This document shows, piece by piece, positions 33,254-35,663 of a stretch of DNA of 35,663 bases (position 1 is its first letter; the number at the start of each line of letters is the position of its first letter). Under the pieces are notes generated by a model. It was not told the DNA's origin, searched no databases, and saw nothing but the letters and a program-made list of their open reading frames with translations. The position numbers and the translations under genes are program-made. Origin of the DNA: Mediterranea sp. (in: CFB group bacteria) (GTDB taxonomy: Bacteria > Bacteroidota > Bacteroidia > Bacteroidales > Bacteroidaceae); assembly GCA_031287715.1 (NCBI GenBank), contig JAITSN010000033.1:1-35663 (forward strand), given 5' to 3'.

Positions 33254-34765
33254 ATGCACAGATCAAACCAGATGATGAAGACGAAGTTTTTGCAGATAAA
33301 TCCTGCGGATAATGTGGCTGTGGCCATCGTAGACCTCCCGGCAGGGGAACAAGTGGCAATCGGCGGGGTGGCAATCGAACTGAACGAAACCATTCCGGCC
33401 GGGCATAAGTTTGCGCTGAAAGACTTTGCCGAAGGAGAAGATGTCATCAAATACGGCTACCCCATCGGGCATACTACTGCGGCAAAGAAGCAAGGCGACC
33501 GGATGAACGAAAACAACATCAAGACCAACCTTGCCGGATTGCTGGACTATACGTACAATCCGCTTTCCGTTTTCTTGGATATTCCGCGGGAAAACCTGAC
33601 GTTCAAGGGATACCGCCGCAAGAATGGCGATGCGGGCATCCGCAACGAGGTATGGATCATCCCGACGGTGGGTTGTGTAAACGGAATTGTGAATCAGCTG
33701 GCTGAGGGGCTTCGCCGCGAGACCGGAGGCAAAGGGGTGGACGCCATCGTGGCTTACCCGCACAACTACGGCTGTTCGCAGCTGGGCGACGATCATGAAA
33801 ATACCAAAAAGATCCTGCGCGATATGGCGCTTCACCCCAATGCGGGCGCTGTGCTTGTGGTGGGCCTGGGCTGCGAGAATAACCAGCCGGATGTTTTCCG
33901 CGAGTTCCTTGGCGATCATGACCAAGACCGCGTGTCGTTCTTAGTCACTCAACAGGCCGGCGACGAATATGAGGAAGGAATGGCGCTGCTTCGCGAGCTG
34001 TACGCCAAGGCGAGCAAAGACCTACGCACCGATATTCCGTTGGGTGAGCTGCGCGTCGGCCTGAAGTGCGGCGGCTCGGACGGTTTCTCCGGCATTACGG
34101 CAAATCCGCTGCTGGGGATGTTCTCCGACTTCCTGATTGCGCAGGGCGGCACCAGCGTACTGACCGAGGTGCCCGAAATGTTCGGGGCGGAAACGATCCT
34201 GATGAACCGTTGCAAGAGCGAGGAGCTGTTTGAGCAGACCGTGCGCCTGATCAACGATTTCAAAGCTTACTTCCTTTCCCACGGAGAGCCGGTGGGCGAG
34301 AATCCTTCGCCGGGCAACAAGGCCGGAGGCATCTCTACGCTGGAAGAGAAAGCGCTGGGCTGCACGCAGAAATGCGGCAAGAGTGATGTATCGGGAGTGC
34401 TTCCCTACGGGGAACGCCTGCAAACCAACGGGCTGAACCTGCTGTCCGCCCCAGGCAACGACCTGGTTGCCTCGACAGCGCTGGCCGCGGCCGGATGCCA
34501 CATCGTACTCTTCACCACCGGTCGCGGAACGCCCTTCGGAACGATCGTGCCGACCCTGAAGATCTCAACCAACACGGCCCTGTCCGACCGGAAACCAACC
34601 TGGATAGACTTCAACGCGGGAGTGATCGTGGAAGGCGAACCTATGGAAGAAACCTGCAAACGCTTCATCGGCTATATCATCCGGGTGGCCGGCGGCGAGC
34701 TTGTGAACAATGAAAAGAAAGGCTATCGCGAAATTGCGATTTTCAAGACGGGGGTAACGCTTTAA
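33254..34765 (+). CDS. uxaA: UxaA-family altronate dehydratase
   Basis: This 503-residue protein matches UxaA. An N-terminal SAF-like domain (~1-95) contains FLQINPADNVAVAIVDLPAG and YGYPIGHTTA. The large C-terminal domain contains GYRRKNGDAGIRNEVWIIPT, VGCVNGIVNQLAEGL, LKCGGSDGFSGITANPLLGM and TTGRGTPFGTIVPTLKISTN, all family landmarks. It dehydrates altronate to 2-keto-3-deoxygluconate, the substrate of the kinase encoded divergently. The start could be 33254, 33272 or 33275; the last gives MKTKFLQINPADN, closest to typical homologues. A very strong terminator follows. Confidence 0.93.
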   Translation: MHRSNQMMKTKFLQINPADNVAVAIVDLPAGEQVAIGGVAIELNETIPAGHKFALKDFAEGEDVIKYGYPIGHTTAAKKQGDRMNENNIKTNLAGLLDYTYNPLSVFLDIPRENLTFKGYRRKNGDAGIRNEVWIIPTVGCVNGIVNQLAEGLRRETGGKGVDAIVAYPHNYGCSQLGDDHENTKKILRDMALHPNAGAVLVVGLGCENNQPDVFREFLGDHDQDRVSFLVTQQAGDEYEEGMALLRELYAKASKDLRTDIPLGELRVGLKCGGSDGFSGITANPLLGMFSDFLIAQGGTSVLTEVPEMFGAETILMNRCKSEELFEQTVRLINDFKAYFLSHGEPVGENPSPGNKAGGISTLEEKALGCTQKCGKSDVSGVLPYGERLQTNGLNLLSAPGNDLVASTALAAAGCHIVLFTTGRGTPFGTIVPTLKISTNTALSDRKPTWIDFNAGVIVEGEPMEETCKRFIGYIIRVAGGELVNNEKKGYREIAIFKTGVTL

Positions 34766-34782
34766 ACGTCTGTCTGGAGTGC

Positions 34783-34836
34783 AAAGTAAGAGAGGCTGTT
34801 CACCGCGTGCGGTGAACAGCCTCTCTTACTTTTTTA
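34783..34836 (+). terminator. Strong intrinsic terminator after uxaA
   Basis: AAAGTAAGAGAGGCTGTTCA-CCGC (34783-34806) is perfectly complementary to the 24 nt at 34809-34832, leaving a minimal centre, and a T-run (34829-34835) follows. It may also stop leftward transcription because both arms end in A/T runs. Confidence 0.92.
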
Positions 34837-35149
34837 TATAATAATGTACTGCTTTCTCTTTTTCATTCCCGCACGCAGCGGACAAAGAACCTGTACGACC
34901 GGTGTTTGCGTGCCGTCTTCCTTTTTATAGGCTTTCACCACGGCATTGCCGAGATTGGTGGTAGTTTACACATGCACAAAAGCGTCCTTCCCGGAATCCG
35001 TAACTGTGGGCGTACTACTGATAACACCGGTATCATCCCAAACCACCGCCGCACCGAACTCTCCGGTATATGCGGCACCATCCACGCGCAGGTAATCGGT
35101 AAAAGCGCCGTATTCGTTGTGTCTGGTAACTTAAAGCTCTGTAAAGGCG
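34834..35149 (-). pseudogene. Fragment of a decayed Bacteroidetes surface protein (Ig-like/FISUMP-type)
   Basis: The minus strand reads, in one frame, PKVKETTTAFTEL-stop, then VTRHNEYGAFTDYLRVDGAA and YTGEFGAAVVWDDTGVISST, PTVTDSGKDAFVHV-stop, then TTTNLGNAVVKAYKKEDGTQ and TPVVQVLCPLRAGMKKR, ending with TAA at 34836-34834. The segment 'GNAVVKAYKKEDGT' and the preceding 'dsGkdAfVhV' resemble the Ig-like region of Bacteroidetes FISUMP-type exported proteins, where a WSWHIWVTD-like motif would be expected and is missing here. Two in-frame stops and the lack of a start show decay. Family resemblance is from memory. Confidence 0.4.
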
Positions 35150-35581
35150 GTTGTGGTTTCCTTCACTTTTGGGGTGGTTTGCGCCCTGATTTAAAAAGCA
35201 TAGACTTATGAAAGAGTTGTAGTTCCCTTCACTTTTGGGATAGTTTACACCTGCAATTCTATTCACAGTACTTAATCGGGAGTTGTAGTTCCCTTCACTT
35301 TTGGGATAGTTTACACCTCAGCGCAGGCTGATATTATTAAAAACAGGGTTGTAGTTCCCTTCACTTTTGGGATAGTTTACACCAAAATTCTTCTATTGTT
35401 TTCCTATCATGAAGTTGTAGTTCCCTTCACTTTTGGGATAGTTTACACCCGACAAAATATTTAATAGCGATAAGCCTAAGTTGTAGTTCCCTTCACTTTT
35501 GGGATAGTTTACACCCAATTGAAGAGGCTGAAACAATCGCAAAAAGTTGTAGTTCCCTTCACTTTTGGGATAGTTTACACC
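35150..35581 (-). CRISPR. CRISPR array, 7 repeats and 6 spacers, type VI-A (Cas13a)-like repeat
   Basis: Repeats of 36 nt start at 35150, 35216, 35282, 35348, 35414, 35480 and 35546; all six spacers are 30 nt. Six repeats are identical; the one at 35150 has six changes (degenerate end). On the minus strand the repeat begins GGTGTAAAC and has TCCC, a 9-nt loop AAAAGTGAA, then GGGA and the 3' tail ACTACAAC. This is the stem-loop layout of Cas13a crRNA repeats; from memory the Paludibacter Cas13a repeat is almost identical over its last ~26 nt, and the Leptotrichia repeats differ by compensatory changes. The degenerate repeat at the left and the A/T-rich right flank indicate leftward transcription. 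No cas gene is in the window. The type call is inferred from the repeat only. Confidence 0.97.
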
Positions 35582-35663
35582 TTATCAGCTTATAACTCTG
35601 ATATACAGTAATACATTCATTATTTCAAAGAACAAAAATACACTATTTTCCCGAATAGCCTTA
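35582..35663 (-). promoter_or_regulatory. Putative CRISPR leader with promoter-like box
   Basis: This A/T-rich flank next to the intact-repeat end has TATTTTTG on the minus strand (35640-35633), which fits -7 TAnnTTTG and lies ~50 nt before the first repeat. No -33 TTTG at standard spacing is visible. The sequence reaches the window edge without an open frame long enough to call. Confidence 0.45.

Noticed and set aside
35033..35266. 77-codon minus-strand open frame and 101-codon plus-strand frame (34906-35211) over the array edge
   Set aside because: Both run into CRISPR repeats and have no family resemblance; the third frame (Ig-like) gives a more meaningful reading.
35150..35581. Type VI-B (Cas13b) or type II-C assignment from the GTTG start of the plus-strand repeat
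   Set aside because: Cas13b repeats usually end ACAAC in the orientation that starts GTTG; here that orientation ends ACACC. The minus strand gives a much better match to Cas13a repeats. Not excluded without the effector gene.

Overview
The window looks like a chromosomal segment of a Bacteroidales bacterium (Bacteroides/Parabacteroides/Paludibacter-like; no species call is possible). The evidence is a one-protein hybrid two-component regulator with a periplasmic propeller, several Bacteroidetes-type promoters (-7 TAnnTTTG, some with a -33 TTTG 18-19 nt upstream), a typical Bacteroidales set of exported peptidases (M23, C69, M13, S66), a DUF3298 lipoprotein, a four-helix-bundle (S23-like) ORF and A/T-rich CAATTGT or TACCATTTACAAT repeats in intergenic gaps.

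Layout. 1-119: end of an IS3-like element, then a dispersed repeat. 261-8148 (+): M23 peptidase, C69 dipeptidase, phosphohexomutase, then a coupled trio of U32 protein, thioesterase and DprA. 8241-9611 (-): S66 LD-carboxypeptidase and a PH-domain membrane protein. 9816-13859 (-): a large hybrid two-component regulator whose phospho-accepting His and Asp both appear to be substituted. 14050-16143: a toxin-like island with a decayed fic gene, an intact Fic protein and a HigBA pair. 16230-19250 (-): nucleotidyltransferase, MATE exporter and a lipoprotein peptidyl-prolyl isomerase. 19353-19935: an intergenic repeat zone with a 41-bp minisatellite. 20074-30304 (+): Lrp regulator, DUF3298 lipoprotein, RsmG, MBL hydrolase, GcvP, DUF2179 membrane protein, ABC-F ATPase and M13 peptidase. 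30332-30718: terminators around a second 41-bp minisatellite related to the first. 30758-34765: hexuronate catabolism (eda and a 2-keto-3-deoxygluconate kinase on -, divergent uxaA on +), with a repeat-bracketed four-helix-bundle ORF between eda and the kinase. 34834-35149: a decayed surface-protein fragment. 35150-35581: a CRISPR array.

The most exciting item is the CRISPR array. Read on the minus strand, its 36-bp repeat has the architecture of type VI-A (Cas13a, RNA-targeting) repeats: a short TCCC/GGGA stem, a 9-nt A-rich loop and an ACTACAAC 3' end. From memory it is closest to the Bacteroidetes Cas13a repeat of Paludibacter. Spacers are uniformly 30 nt, the degenerate repeat is at the left end, and an A/T-rich leader with a promoter-like TATTTTTG lies at the right end. 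The effector would therefore be sought beyond the right edge; no cas gene lies inside the window. Other notable items are the pseudo-hybrid two-component system and the two inverted, homologous 41-bp minisatellites with palindromes that differ in sequence but are conserved in shape.

The uxaA, kinase and eda products form a pathway from altronate through KDG and KDPG to pyruvate and glyceraldehyde-3-phosphate. All assignments rest on reading the sequence and remembered family motifs; no searches were run.
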